A stretch of 64,000 bases of DNA from Maylandia zebra (GCF_041146795.1 NC_135170.1:3896533-3960532), one strand, 5' to 3'. Shown: positions 1 to 11,346, numbered from the stretch's first letter. Numbers and translations: made by a program. The notes: generated from the sequence alone by a model not told the origin.

Positions 1-849
1 ACTAACCTTAAAGACATAATTGAAGCAAAGATCACAAAGAATAACATGATATCAGTGTTTTGTAAGCGCGTGCGGCCCAGCTGTCAGCTACATAAAAAAG
101 GATCCTGGGGTTATCGGTCTCTCAGAAACAGTTCATAACTTCAACTCATTCATGTCACCTAAAAGGTAAACCTGTTTCTTCATCACAGCTCTGATGATTC
201 AGTAAGGACATCTCCTGGTTTCATCTTCATGTTTCCCTCTCACCACATATCCAAACCGACATCATGACCAGCAGCTTTACAGCTGTGGCTCCAGCAAACA
301 TCAGCTGATACTAGAAATTAATATTAAATAAATTCTAACAACAGCTGATCAAGCTTAAACGTGCTGCTGTTGTTTAGCGCGACATCCGCTGGTTTCCTCT
401 TTCTGGCACAAAGTGGGCGATAAATAAATGAGAGAGAAAAGCCGATCAGCTGATCATTGATCAGTTTCATGATTGAAGTAGCAACAGGAGAGGGAGGGGG
501 AGAGGATGAGAGAAGAAGAGGCAGCTGTGCAGCGTAACGACAGAATAACTCCAGCTTTGTGTCTTTTTCCATTCTAGCTAAAGTTCGGGACAAACTGCAT
601 CTCTTCTCAGCTCAATACGAAACGTGTAATATTTTCTCTGATTGAGGGACCATTCCATTTTTTTAAGGAGCCGTTGGCAACTCTACTAACCTTATGAATA
701 AAATAAAGTTCACTATCAGTAACATCATAGCACCCACCCACCTAAAAACTCCGTCAAGCTGGCTAGAACGCAGTACGAGTTATTGCAACTGACGGTAAAA
801 AGTCAGCACAACGAAAATAAACTCCACCTAAACTTGGTTTATATCTGAC
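1..849. other. No recognisable gene
   Basis: I see no recognisable coding exon, RNA gene or intact mobile element here. A minus-strand open frame at 324-593 has low-complexity Ser/Pro content and no family resemblance. It could be 5'UTR or first-exon sequence of a gene outside the window, but nothing supports that. Confidence 0.4.
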
Positions 850-1903
850 TAGGGATGGGTATTGATAAGATTTTCACGATTCCGATTCCATTTTCGATTC
901 TGTTTAACGATTCGATTCTTTATCGATTCTTATTTTTAAAAAGGAGAACACTAAGGTCGATTAGCTTAGAACTTTGTTTTTTATCTTCTCTTTGAACAAG
1001 ATAGAAATCTAGGAGTAACATGGCCTTACAAACCCAACAGTGAGATCTTAAGAGATCCAGCCTACGGCTCTTCAATGGGGTGTCACAGGGTCCCCAGGAA
1101 AAAAAATGTAAATGTAAAATAATAAAATAAATATTCTTCTGTAGCAATAACAAAGTGTAACATAAATTATTCTGTAGCAATTACACAAGAATATCCAGTA
1201 ATGTCCCTGCCTACAATTAAACACATGCACTTACCAAAGTGAAATCGGGGGCATCTGCTGTGGCAAATGGGTGCAAGCCTTTGACCACAAACTTAGTCAC
1301 TGCTCGGTGACATTCGTCTATCCTGGCCTGAAAGGAGACGCTACCGGTAGACTGCAGCGAGAACTGGCAGCATCTGAGCCAGACTCTGTCTGTCTGTCTC
1401 ATCACGGTCACCTAAATGCACAGTAATGGCAGGTTTTGTAATAAGGCAGATCGCGCTAACATAATATGCACTGTTAGTTGATTATTTACCTGCCGCATTA
1501 ACGGGCGAGGACGTGCAAACGTTACCGCTGCTGCTGGGTTGAGATTCACGAGTCCGGAGCGGAATTAAAAACACGACATTCATTTAAGGTCATCGCGTGT
1601 TTTGTGAGCAAATGCTTTTGCATATTCATAGTGTTTCCTCCCTTAAATGAAATATCTACTTTGCAAGTATTGCAAGTTGCCCTGTTGTCATCCGTTCTCG
1701 TAAAGTATAACCAAGCTTTTGAGCATTTGAGCCGCTGGCGCCGTGTTTCCTGCCAGGTAAATGACGCTCCGCAACGTGGTGACGTCATTCGGGGCGACTG
1801 GAATCAATAAGGGAATCGTTTGCAAAAATGGCAAACAATTCCAAGGAATTGAAACAGTGGGAACCGGTTCTCAACAAGAACCAGGTTTCGATACCCATCC
1901 CTA
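850..1903 (-). mobile_element. hAT-like DNA transposon remnant with BED finger
   Basis: The segment is bounded by inverted ends, TAGGGATGGGTAT at 850 and ATACCCATCCCTA ending at 1903. Between them is a minus-strand frame with a BED-type zinc finger. The catalytic transposase domain is missing, so this is an internally deleted element. A partial second copy of the right end lies at 4434-4573. Its right neighbour is directly a Tc1 element, so no target-site duplication can be read. Confidence 0.7.
1546..1788 (-). pseudogene. BED zinc-finger fragment of hAT-like transposase
   Basis: This is an 80-residue frame. Its second half has the BED layout: CNTC (zinc ligand pair), about 18 residues, then HLLTKH (His pair). 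An aromatic-rich WLYFTRTDD stretch precedes it, as in ZBED and hAT transposase N-termini. BED fingers bind DNA, and in hAT elements they sit before the dimerising catalytic region, which is absent here. It is probably not a functional gene. It could be an exon of a domesticated ZBED gene, but the transposon-like ends argue against that. Confidence 0.6.
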
Positions 1904-3284
1904 GGTGTGCGTAATTATTCAGCCCCCTGAGTCAACACTTTGTAGAACCAGCTTTTGCTGCAGTTCCAGCTGCCAGTCTTTTAGGGTCTGTCTCTACCAG
2001 CTTTGCACATCTACAGACTGAAATCTTTGCCCATTCTTCTTTGAAACAGCTCCAGCTCAGTCAGATTAGATGGACAGCGTTTGTGAACAGCAGTTTTCAG
2101 ATCTTGCCACAGATTCTGGATTGGATTTAGATCTGGACTTTGACTGGGCCATTCTAACACATGGATATGTTTTGTTTTAAACCATCCCATTGTTGCCCTG
2201 GCTTTATGTTCAGGGTCGTTGTCCTGCTGGAAGGTGAAGCTCCGCCCCAGTCTCAAGTCTTTTGCAGACTCCAAGAGGTTTTCTTCCAAGCTTGCTCTGT
2301 ATTTGGCTCCATCCATCTTCCCATCAACTCTGACCAGCTTCCCTGTCCCTGCTGAAGAGAAGCCCCCCCAGAGCATGATGCTGCCACCACCATATCTGAC
2401 AGTGGGGATGGTGTGTTCAGAGTGATGTGCAGCGTTTTGCATTTTGGCCAAAAAGTTCCATGTTGGTCTCATCTGAGCAGAGCAGCTTCTTCCACATGTT
2501 TGCTGTGTCCCCCACATGGCTTGTGGCAAACTGCAAACGGGACTTCTTCTGGTTTCCTGTTAACAATGGCTTTCTTCTTGCCACTCTTCCATAAAGGCCA
2601 ACTTTGTGCAGTGCATGACTAATAGTTGTCCTATGGACAGATTCCCCCACCTGAGCTGTAGATCTCTGCAGCTCGTCCAGAGTCACCATGGGCCTCTTGG
2701 CTGCATTTCTGATCAGCGCTCTCCTTGTTCGGCCTGAGTTTAGGTGGACGGCCTTGTCTTGGTAGGTTTACAGTTGTGCCATACTCCTTCCATTTCTGGA
2801 TGATGGCTTGAACAGTGGGATGTTCAAGGCTTGGGAAATCTTTGTGTAGCCTAAGCCTGCTTTAAATTTCTCAATAACTTTATCCCTGACCTGTCTGGTG
2901 TGGTCTTTGGACTTCATGGTGTTGTTGCTCCCAATATTCTCTTAGACAACCTCTGAGGCCGTCACAGAGCAGCTGTATCTGTACTGACATTAGATTACAC
3001 ACAGGTGCACTCTGTTTAGTCATTAGCACTCATCAGGCAACGTCTATGTGCAACTGACTGCACTCAGACCAAAGGGGGCTGAATAATTACACACACCCCA
3101 CTTTGCAGTTATTTGTAAAAAATGTTTGGAATCATGTCTGATTTTCGTTCCACTTCTCACGTGTGCACCACTTTGTGTTGGTCTTTCACCTGGAATTCCA
3201 ATAAAATTGATTCATGTTTGTGGCCGTAATGTGACAAAATGTGGGAAAGTTCAAGGGGGCTGAATACTTTTGCAAGCCACTGTA
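1904..3284 (-). mobile_element. Tc1/mariner-like transposon, degenerate
   Basis: The right end reads CTTTTGCAAGCCACTGTA, the typical fish Tc1 terminus in reverse, next to a 'gggggctgaatac' block. The left end carries the matching TTATTCAGCCCCCTGAG block but has lost its outer bases. Length (about 1.4 kb) and internal transposase remains fit a former full-length element. It abuts the hAT-like element, suggesting insertion near its edge or loss of sequence at the junction. Confidence 0.85.
2011..2689 (-). pseudogene. Tc1-like transposase, frameshifted
   Basis: Two overlapping minus-strand frames (2417-2689 and 2011-2529) together give recognisable Tc1 transposase. The first has the N-terminal helix-turn-helix end (ISHALHKVGLYGR, ARRKPLL). 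The second has SIMLWGGFSSAGTGKLV, FQQDNDPEHKA with the second catalytic Asp, and WPSQSPDLNPIQNLWQDLK. In Tc1/mariner proteins these belong to the DDE catalytic core. The break between the frames and the missing N-terminus mean it is inactive. Confidence 0.9.
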
Positions 3285-3332
3285 AAATGCTGTGTTTACT
3301 TACTGTTTACTTTAAAAGTGTTTACTTTATGA

Positions 3333-3390
3333 AGTGCCTTGAGATGACTGTTGTTGTGATATACCGCTATATAAATAAACTGAATTGAAA
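3333..3390 (+). repeat. LINE/SINE-type 3' tail fragment
   Basis: The block running from GTGCCTTGAGATGACTGTTG to TATATAAATAAACTGAATTG is a tail found in many fish retroposon copies. A related tail occurs in reverse at about 39,666-39,715 (ATTTATATAGCGCC...). Only the tail remains. Confidence 0.6.
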
Positions 3391-3616
3391 CACTGACAGA
3401 AAATTGATGAATGTTTTCTTCACATTTACCGTCTTTATAGAGGCAGTAGATACCTACATGGCAGCACCAAAGGAATGAAAAATTGAATTTTTGCTGAATC
3501 TGTCCCCTTAAAAAGTGCTCTCCAGTACACGTTTCAACAATGACTATTAAGAATAATACATATTTCACAATAATATTGTCTTATTTGAATATATAAGGAT
3601 GTTGTGTGCGATGAAC

Positions 3617-4075
3617 CTAACTCAAATTGAAGCTAGAAAATAAAGCGTACCAGTCGATGTCATCGCACTAATGCAAGGGTGAAAAAAAACGGGTGAAAAA
3701 AATGTAATTGGTTGATTGCATTTAATTGATGGGTTTATCATTAGTACTGACCAAACTACTGATTGCCATGATATCCTTGATCTTTTGGCCCTTTGCTCCT
3801 TTGCTGCCCTCAAAAATTTGCATCAGCTTGTCTGTTAAGTTGTCCAGCTGAGCCAACCCATATGGAAAAGATATATATAAATCTTATAAAGTTTGTATCT
3901 GTCTTGTGTGAAACTTGTATGAAAAGCATATAAGAGTGAAAACAGATATAAGATCCCTTGAAAAATTATATAATGAAACTTGTATGTTTTGGATACTTAC
4001 TAAAACAATGTATGAAATTAATGAAAAAGTGGCCTGCAGGGGTTTTGTAGTGATCTGCGCGAACTCTGCATTCAC
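3617..4075 (-). other. Three exon-like segments of an unidentified gene
   Basis: On the minus strand three segments read in phase 0 with plausible splice sites. They are 4075-4001 (acceptor TTTCCAG, donor GTAAGT), 3847-3752 (acceptor GGCTCAG, donor GTCAGT) and 3667-3617 (acceptor CATTAG, ending in TAG). Together they would encode about 73 residues, including FEGSKGAKGQKIKDIM, then a stop. I do not recognise the family. It could be the 3' end of a fish-specific gene, exons of a transposon-borne gene (hAT-like ends flank it) or chance. No upstream exon was found. Confidence 0.3.
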
Positions 4076-4433
4076 CTGGAAATAAAACATACATAAATAT
4101 AGTAAACTAGAAGTTTAAATACAGACTGTTGAATCAACACACTTAAAGTTTCTGAAAATTTGAACCATCCGTGAAGTTTGTCAAGACCTAAACTGTTTGT
4201 AGCTGAATTTTAAGTTTGACGTGTCCTTTTCCATGACAACAGCATTCACAGTTAATTTAGCCTTTTCTTATAATACCGTTATAGGGGTTTTCCCTACACA
4301 GCACTACTCAGCATGACTTTGATGGTAGCCTTTCGGTTAGACAGCCTTTTCCAATAGCATGATTCGCCATTTCCCCCCCAAATTTTTAGTACCTGCTTCA
4401 TTGTGGTTCATGTTGAAAATCACCCCCATTATT

Positions 4434-4573
4434 GGGTGGTGACGTGGTGACATCATTTGGGGCGACTGGAATCGATAAGGGAATCGTTTGCAAAAATGGC
4501 AAACAATTCCAAGGAATTGAAACAGTGGGAACCGGTTCTCAACAAGAACCGGGTTTCGATACCCATCCCTACA
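4434..4573. repeat. Solo right end of the hAT-like element
   Basis: From about 4,450 to 4,573 the sequence repeats the right end of the 850-1903 element almost base for base (for example GGGGCGACTGGAATCGATAA, then ATACCCATCCCTAC). The rest of the element is absent. Confidence 0.8.
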
Positions 4574-4996
4574 CATCAGTGCTGACATGTCCCTAACATA
4601 ACTGGACAGGTGGATGACTTTTAATGAAGGTGTAAACTATTAATAGAGGTCTAAACTTTTTATTATTTTTTATTATTTTCTTATTTATACCTGGCTTTTT
4701 GACCATGACTGTTCTGTTTTCCGTCCGTTAGATCAATCAGCTTTGCTTGATTAACTGTATTCAGACTAAAATACTTTAAAGGCTAGCTTCAAAGCCAAAT
4801 GGTGCTCAACTGTTTCTTTGTGACAGGACTGGCAGCCAGTATGACCCAAAACACAAGAATCAGTTTTTAATGAAGAATAAAGTCTATAAAAATATGATTT
4901 TTGAGTTCTAGAGGTTGTTCCTTTAATGAATGTTGGCAATCTTGATAACCCAGCAAACCAGAGTTTTCACACAATATTTTAGGTTACATTATAACT

Positions 4997-5680
4997 AGGG
5001 ATGGGTATCGAAAACCGGATGGGTATCGAAAAAAATCTAAATTTTAGATAGAAGCTAGCGAGCTAACTTCCTGCTAACTTCTAACTCCGTTAAATGTCAT
5101 AAATTCCGTTTTCATGGATGCCTGGATGTTAAACTCAATTGTTACACCTGGTAGAGCAGAACGCTGATCATTTTATTAAAGATGAAAGACTTTAGATAGT
5201 TTTTCAACTCTCAGTAATGCCACAGTGATCGTTTGATATATGGACCTGCAGCGGAGTTTAGGCCCAGACACGACGTCAGACTGAACAATCGGATTAGGGG
5301 GGAAATTCCAACAGTGTGCACTATGTGCTTCGAATATTGTGTGTAGTTTTTGTTGTATACAGTTGTCAGCCAGGCATCTAACTATGAAAAAATTACACTC
5401 CAAAAGACCCCGGGCTTCTGAAAAAACAACCCCAGCTTAAGCCCAGTAAGCCACCCCGATCCAAAGTATTCAGAATACGTTACTCTCATTGAGTAACATA
5501 ACAGAATGTTACAAAATACATTTTGGGCATGTATTCTGTAATCTGTAGTGGAATACATTTTAAAAGTAACCTTCCCAACACTGAATCAGAATTTGCACAA
5601 CTCATTTCAGTTGTTCTATATTTGGAAGTAAACTTGGCTAGTGTTTTGTATTGTGTATTGTACTGAATAAGTACAATACA
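4997..5680. repeat. Mosaic of short interspersed repeat fragments
   Basis: At 4997 there is another hAT-like terminus in reverse (CTAGGGATGGGTATCG), with GGATGGGTATCGAAAA duplicated at once. The segment at about 5095-5200 is an inverted relative of 39,945-40,053 (ATGGATGCCTGGATGTTAAA). At about 5,486-5,582 lies a compact repeat (GTATTCTGTAATCTGTAGTG) resembling a fish MITE remnant. No coding sequence was recognised. Confidence 0.55.
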
Positions 5681-7204
5681 CAAGGCCACCACCATCGTCC
5701 CCGTGCCCAAGAAGTCTTCTGTGTCCTGTCTCAATGACTACCGCCCTATCGCACTTACACCCACCATCATGAAGTGCTTCGAACGGCTCGTCATGAGACA
5801 CATCAAGACCCTGCTGCCCCCCTCACTGGACCCAATGCAATTTGCATACCGCCATAACCGCTCAACGGACGACGCCATCTCCACTGCACTCCATCTTGCC
5901 CTGACACACTTGGACAAGAAGGACTCACACGTCCGAATGCTGTACATAGATTTCAGCTCAGCATTTAACACGATCATCCCCCAACAACTGATCGGAAAGC
6001 TGAGCCTGTTGGGCCTGAACACCTCCCTCTGCAACTGGATCCTGGACTTTCTGACCGGAAGGCCTCAGTCAGTACGGATCGGGAACTGCACCTCCAGCAC
6101 CACCACACTGAGCACTGGGGCCCCACAAGGCTGTGTGCTCAGTCCTCTGCTGTTCACACTGCTGACTCATGACTGTGTAGCAACACACAGTTCAAATCAC
6201 ATCATTAAATTCGCTGATGACACGACCGTGGTGGGTCTCATTAGCAAGAACGACGAGTCAGCGTACAGAGAGGAAGTGCAGAGACTAACGGACTGGTGTA
6301 AGGACAACAACCTGTCTCTGAATGTTGACAAGACAAAAGAGATGGTTGTTGACTTTAGGAGGACACGAGGCGACCACTCACCGCTGAGCATCAACGGCTC
6401 CTCTGTGGAGATCGTTGACAGCACCAAATTCCTGGGCGTACACCTGGAGAAGGACCTCGGCTGGTCCCTCAACACCAGCTCCCTGCACAAGAAAGCCCAA
6501 CAGCGTCTCTTCTTTCTGAGAAGACTGAGAAAGGCCCGGCTTCCACCACCGATCCTGACCACCTTCTATAGAGGAACTATTGAGAGCATCCTGAGCGGCT
6601 GCATCACTGTCTGGTTTGGGAGCTGTGCCATATCAGACCGCAAGACCCTACAGCGGATAGTGGGAACAGCAGAGAAGATCATCGGGGTCTCTCTACCCTC
6701 TATTGAGGACATCTACACCACACGCTGCATTCGCAAAGCCACCAGCATTGTGGCTGATCGGACACACCCCTCTCACACACTCTTTACACTCCTGCCATCT
6801 GGAAAAAGGTACCGAAGCATTCGGGCACGCACATCCAGACTGTGCAACAGCTTTTTTCCACAAGCCATCCGTCTCCTCAGCAAAAAGGGACTGACTGATA
6901 AACACGCACACACACACATACACTAACATTATCACTCAGCTTAACTCAAATACCTCAAAACATTGAGACTGGACTGACTAACCAACACAAAGCGCAAACA
7001 CACTGACCTACACCACCAAACCATCGCACACACCAACCTGTAAATGCTCTTTTGCACAATATTATTACTAGATATATTATATATTATTTTTTTTGCACTA
7101 ACTTGTCTTGTAGCACCTTGGTTCCTGGAGGAACGTTGTTTCGCCTCACTGTATTTTTAAACTGTATATGGTTGAAGTGACAATAAAGTTGAACTTGAAC
7201 TTGA
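5681..7204 (+). mobile_element. 5'-truncated L2-like LINE
   Basis: Homology starts abruptly inside the reverse transcriptase at about 5681, so the endonuclease half is missing, as is usual for 5'-truncated LINE copies. After the coding end at 6926-6928 there is a noncoding 3' part ending in a GACAATAAAGTTGAACTTGA-type tail, characteristic of fish L2/Maui-like elements. An A-rich stretch follows at 7217-7232. Confidence 0.85.
5682..6928 (+). CDS. LINE reverse transcriptase, partial but open
   Basis: The open frame runs without a stop for about 415 codons and enters from the truncated side; the GTG at 5703 is not a real start. The blocks are in non-LTR order: [67 protein letters not shown] (the catalytic FADD) and VDFRR. 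A C-terminal segment follows with [11 protein letters not shown] and [11 protein letters not shown]. The protein would copy LINE RNA at a nicked target. About 20 residues around [13 protein letters not shown] look close to the norm. The copy is recent enough to be open but has no endonuclease or promoter, so it should not mobilise itself. Confidence 0.85.
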
Positions 7205-7232
7205 AAGGCATAAGGTAAAAAAAAAAAAAAAA

Positions 7233-7702
7233 TGCAGGCTGTAATGTAAAACACCTTTAGTTCTTTTTTTAATTTTACCTGCTTTAAAGATGTTAACAGA
7301 AACCGAATATCTCCAGTAGATGGCGATGGTGCATTACAGTAATATCCATAACAAGGCAAACAAAGATTTGTACCAAAAAGGAACACCCACCAAAGATTCA
7401 TCATAGTAAAACATTAGATCACATGTCCACTTTATTCCATATTTTCATGTTAGTTATTGGCTGTTATATTTAGATCTTAACATGAAGTAATATACTTTTG
7501 CCATTTCGGATGTGTGGGGCTTGTTGAAGCTGCCATAGCGATGTCCTGCAAGTCCAGTAATATTTACATCTGATATGACCTCGTTTGTATTTGGTGCCAA
7601 TAAGTAGAAATATTAACTGAAAGACCTGAGATCATCTTTAATCTGACAAAGTCAGTAATGAAGTTGTGATTTAGTTTTTGGACTGCTTGAACTAATCAGT
7701 AA
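7233..7702. other. Intergenic, no gene seen
   Basis: AT-rich sequence between the LINE tail and the 3' end of the first ferritin gene. No exon, RNA gene or repeat was recognised. Confidence 0.4.
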
Positions 7703-7746
7703 AATGAGTCACAGATGCAGACAGACCAAAGATCCAGCTCAAAATG

Positions 7747-7752
7747 TTTATT
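7747..7752 (-). terminator. Polyadenylation signal, ferritin copy A
   Basis: TTTATT on the plus strand reads AATAAA on the minus strand, about 240 bases downstream of the stop codon. That is a typical 3'UTR length for ferritin H. Copy B has the matching signal at 15,356-15,361. Confidence 0.65.
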
Positions 7753-7988
7753 AAGATGAACAGATCAGAAACATTTCCAAATGTCAGACAGCTTAGAAGC
7801 AGAGCCATACCCTGATAACATCCATCGCTCCATGTGACATTTCGCACAAAAACACCACAACATACAAGAACTGATGCCAGCTTTAAAGCCAGGAAATCAG
7901 GAAAGAATCAGCTGGAGCAGAAGTGAGTTTACTTCAAAGCCTGTGTTGTTAACATGCTGACTCCAGGCTCACTTCTACGTCTCAGCAT

Positions 7989-9212
7989 TTAGCTCTTGTC
8001 ACCCAGAGTGTGCTTGTCAAACAGGTACTCTGCCATCTTGTTGTTGTGGGCATCCATGCGGGTGAGGTTAGTGATGTGGTCACCCAGCTTCTTGATGGAC
8101 TTCACCTGCTCATCCAGGTAGTGGCTCTCCAGGAAGTCACACAGCTGGGAAAACAAACTACAGTTAACATTTGATGATTTGTCAAACATACACAGCATCA
8201 ACTAGTTCAGTCTTTAACCCCAAACTCTTCCCTCCAACTCCCACTTACATGAGGGTCATTATGCTGAGAAGCCAGCTTGTGCAGGTCCAGCAGAGCCTGG
8301 TTGACATTCTTCTCCAGCTGCAGAGCACACTGCATGGCCTCCAGCCCGCTGCCCCACTCATCACGCTCTGGTTTCTGCACAACAAACAATTCTGTTAGAG
8401 ACTGAACACTTGTTTTAAGCTCTGTGTACACATTACACACTAACGCTAACAACAAGAGAACAAGTGTCATAACACTGCTCATTAATCCCAGTTTCTGTGT
8501 TAGAGACACAGTCAGGTATGTCACAGCAGGACTGGTTCAGTTTGTACACACCTTGATGTCCTGGAGTAAGACGCGACCTCCTCTCTTGTTCTGGAAGGAC
8601 AGCAGCTTGTCAGCGTGCTCCCTCTCCTCATGGCTGTTCTCCTTGAAGAAGTGGGAGAAGCCTGGCAGGGCCACATCATCACGGTCAAAGTAGAAGGCCT
8701 GACAAATCAGACACAGGTTATTAGTACACAGCACCAATTATTCTGCAAATACAGCATCGTGACAAACAGTTATGGAGACAGACATGATTCATGATGGACA
8801 GTTCAGCTGGTTTAGACCGAGGTAACTGCTGAACTCGAGACTAAAGAAAAGCCAAACGAAGCACGACGCAGCATTTGGGTTTTTCGGTGATGTGTTTGGG
8901 GTGAAAATACACTCCGCATCTGGCAACCTGCCCAACTGTGATAAACAACCAACAAACGAGCTGCGACTGAAATCATGCATTACTGAAATTAGCAACAACA
9001 TACCGGACTTTACATTTAACGACTACTCCGTTCTCTTTGTCTAGCATTAAGCTAATATAGCTTGAGACTAAGGTTATTACAGACATCAGCATCACATGAC
9101 GTGTTCTCACCATAGAAGTGTAGGTGTAAGACGCAAACAGCTCCATGTTCACCATCCGGTTGATGGCGGCCTCGCAGTCGCGGTGGTAGTTCTGGCGCAC
9201 TTGGGACTCCAT
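7989..9212 (-). CDS. fth1: Ferritin heavy chain, copy A
   Basis: Coding exons: 9212-9111, 8698-8552, 8374-8249 and 8144-7989, all phase 0, giving 176 aa, the usual fish H-chain length. Ferritin H is a 24-mer cytosolic cage subunit that oxidises Fe2+ and stores iron. All ferroxidase ligands are present: Glu24, Tyr31, Glu58, Glu59, His62, Glu104 and Gln138. Motifs include [21 protein letters not shown] and ending [11 protein letters not shown]. No signal peptide is seen, so the product should be cytosolic. The start ATG begins [10 protein letters not shown], the standard family N-terminus. A TATA box and an iron-responsive element lie upstream. The protein is identical to copy B. It could equally be named an M-type fish ferritin. 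Confidence 0.97.
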
Positions 9213-9360
9213 TTCGGCTGGCGTTTCTTGTGCTTTTTATTAACAAAAACGGTGCAAAAATAAAGCTTCACGTCGACTTTATGTGTAGTGTTCAAGTAGA
9301 AAAGGGTTTTTCTTCCGAAGTGCAGAGTAGCTGAAATACAAAGCGGGACGAAGTCAAGAA

Positions 9361-9390
9361 GTTCCGTTCAAACACTGTTGAAGCAAGAAC
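9361..9390 (-). promoter_or_regulatory. Iron-responsive element (IRE) of ferritin copy A
   Basis: The minus strand reads a stem-loop with the CAGTGT apical loop inside TTCAACAGTGTTTGAA, and the unpaired C (TTGCTTC) five pairs below, with flanking GTTC/GAAC pairs. This is the classical ferritin IRE. IRP1/IRP2 bind it under low iron and block translation. It lies near the predicted cap site, about 150 bases upstream of the ATG, as needed for translational control. Confidence 0.95.
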
Positions 9391-9440
9391 TCCTCAAAGA
9401 TTTCTCCCCTGGTGTGAAACGGCACACTCGCGGGTCCCTG

Positions 9441-9448
9441 TATTTATA
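9441..9448 (-). promoter_or_regulatory. TATA box of ferritin copy A
   Basis: TATTTATA on the plus strand is TATAAATA on the minus strand, about 50 bases upstream of the IRE. Farther upstream lie an AP-1/antioxidant-response-like TGACTCA (9524-9530), a CCAAT motif on the opposite strand (9491-9495) and CACGTG (about 9620). Such sites occur in ferritin promoters, but their use here is inferred. Confidence 0.75.
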
Positions 9449-9669
9449 CTCCACCGGAAGTGCTCGTGCAAGATGTGACGTATGTTTCCACCAATCACTG
9501 AGCCGGGGCGTCTGTACCAGCTGTGACTCACAGGATGAAGTTGCATTTTTTTCTCCTCCTGATTCGTAGAAATCTCATCATCCACTTTAATGTTTAATGT
9601 GACCTGCTGGGAGATAGTCACGTGCAATGACAAAGCATTTTCCGTAGTTCAACAGGTAACAAGCAACAT

Positions 9670-10244
9670 GGGTAAAATATATAAAGATTTTCTCAAAAAA
9701 CATGTAGACGTCCTGATGGACATGAGAGCCGATATGCACACGCACATGGTATGAATGTATTTGTTTAATACTGTTTAAAAATACTGTTTAAAACGTTTAT
9801 TCCAAACCTTGCTTCCAATGTGCCAGACCGTCCGCTAATTTTTAAATAGCAGTACTTTCCTAGCCTTTTCAAGGGCTTTTAAGCTCTAAGTTTTAATATG
9901 GAGATTGGTGGCTTTTTTACTCATTTTCATTCCTGCAATGATTCATGCATAAAAAAAAGGAACAAAACTCAAGTGATGAATCAGTCGTGTCTACTCCTAA
10001 CAGAGAACTTAGCAAAGAACCTATTTTAAATTATAGCTTTTGGCACTTTGTTACTAGCTGTGTATAACAAAGGACATAATTTATTTCAATTTCTTTAGTT
10101 GAATCTACCACCAGTCCTGAAGATAACACAGATTAACAGACATAAACAGACATTTTCTCCCCCATCAACATCTATCTTCCGGTACTACGTTACTAGGCTG
10201 CCTATTTAAGCGGCTCTTACTCAGTACCTGTGTGGTACCATTAC
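9670..10244. other. Diverged duplicate flank, no gene
   Basis: Sequence upstream of ferritin copy A. It aligns patchily with 17,278-17,720 (for example TTTTAAATT...CACTTTGTTACT against 17,572 on). No exon was recognised. Confidence 0.4.
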
Positions 10245-10970
10245 CACAGATCACACGTCCAAAAGACCTCAGCAACTACAAGCTAGTAGCACTGACCTCA
10301 CATCTGAAGAAGACCCTCGACAGGCTAGTACTGAAGCATCTTCAGCCCCGGTTAGGTCTCCATTGAATCAACTGCAAAAGCCTATCAGTCTAGCATTGGG
10401 GTGGATGATGTCATCATCTACCTCCTGCACCGAGATCGTGCTACCTGAAGAAGCCTGGAAGCACAGTTAGGCTAATGTTCTTTCTCTAGTTTCTCCAGTG
10501 CTAACCCCATCCAACCTGGACTTGTGAGGGACAAGCAGTCAGGGGTGGACTACTACCTGTCCCAATAGATATTGGACTATCGCACTGGCTACCCACAGTA
10601 TGTGAGGATGCAAGGCTGTGTTTCTGACAGGCTGGTCTTCAGTACAGGGCCCTATAAAGAACTGTGCTAGCACTATTCCCGTTCACTCTCTACACTGCAG
10701 ACAGTTACCAACCTAGACTGTCATCTGCAAGAGTTTCCTGATGACTCTGCCATAGTTGGCCTTATTAAAAGTGAGGATGACTCAGAATAAAGACAGTGGA
10801 CTCAGGAGTTTGTGGACTAGTGCCAGCAGAACCATCTCCAGTTCAACACGGGAAAACCAGGAGCTGGTGGTGAATTTCCACAGGGGCAGACCCACCACAC
10901 CAACACCAGTGAACATCTAGGGAACTGAGACCCTGAGTCCCTCACCCAGTGGTTTTGGAGAGCTTGCCAA
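10245..10970 (+). mobile_element. Rex1-like LINE remnant
   Basis: Badly decayed reverse-transcriptase sequence. Recognisable stretches correspond to the family blocks DDVIIYLLHR, LDYRTGYPQYVRMQ, SDRLVFSTGP, FPVHSLHC and FPDDSAIVGLIKSEDDSE, followed by LQFNTGK and ELVVNFHR. Many stops and frameshifts interrupt it. It is absent from copy B of the duplication, so it inserted after duplication or was lost from B. Confidence 0.75.
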
Positions 10971-10974
10971 AGTG

Positions 10975-11346
10975 ATAGAATTATGATCCCTCTTAGCCAT
11001 GGACTGACCTCCCCAAAGCTCGACCTTAACATTACTGAAGCAGTGTAAGAGTACAGAACAAAAAGAGGCCAACAAAGAAGAGCTTTGCACGTTCTTTAAG
11101 AAGAAGCCTGGAGAACTATTCCTAAAAACTGCATAGAGAAATGACAAGAATGCTATCTACGAGAGTTCAGCCTGTGGTATATAGAATATGTAGGATGAAG
11201 GTTTTCATACCAAAGTATTGACTTTAAAGCTCGGTAAAAATGTGAAAACTAGATTTTCATGTATGTATGCAGATGTTCCAGTACATCTTTGAACGTCCTT
11301 TTTTGTGGCAAAATATAAAGGACAGGTGCTTCAGGACGGTATATTC
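10975..11346 (+). mobile_element. Tc1-like transposon 3' remnant
   Basis: The sequence matches the 3' half of a fish Tc1 element. It has a transposase C-terminal stretch (TTCTTTAAGAAGAAGCCTGG, then GAACTATTCCT) and a noncoding end with TGTGGCAAAATATAAAGGAC and CAGGACGGTATA. A second copy of the same family is at about 45,235-45,555. Coding capacity is lost. Confidence 0.75.

Noticed and set aside
8171-9246. Open frames opposite or beside ferritin exons (repeated at 15,779-16,854)
   Set aside because: They are shadows of fth1 exons or intron read-through. They recur in copy B only because the DNA is duplicated.
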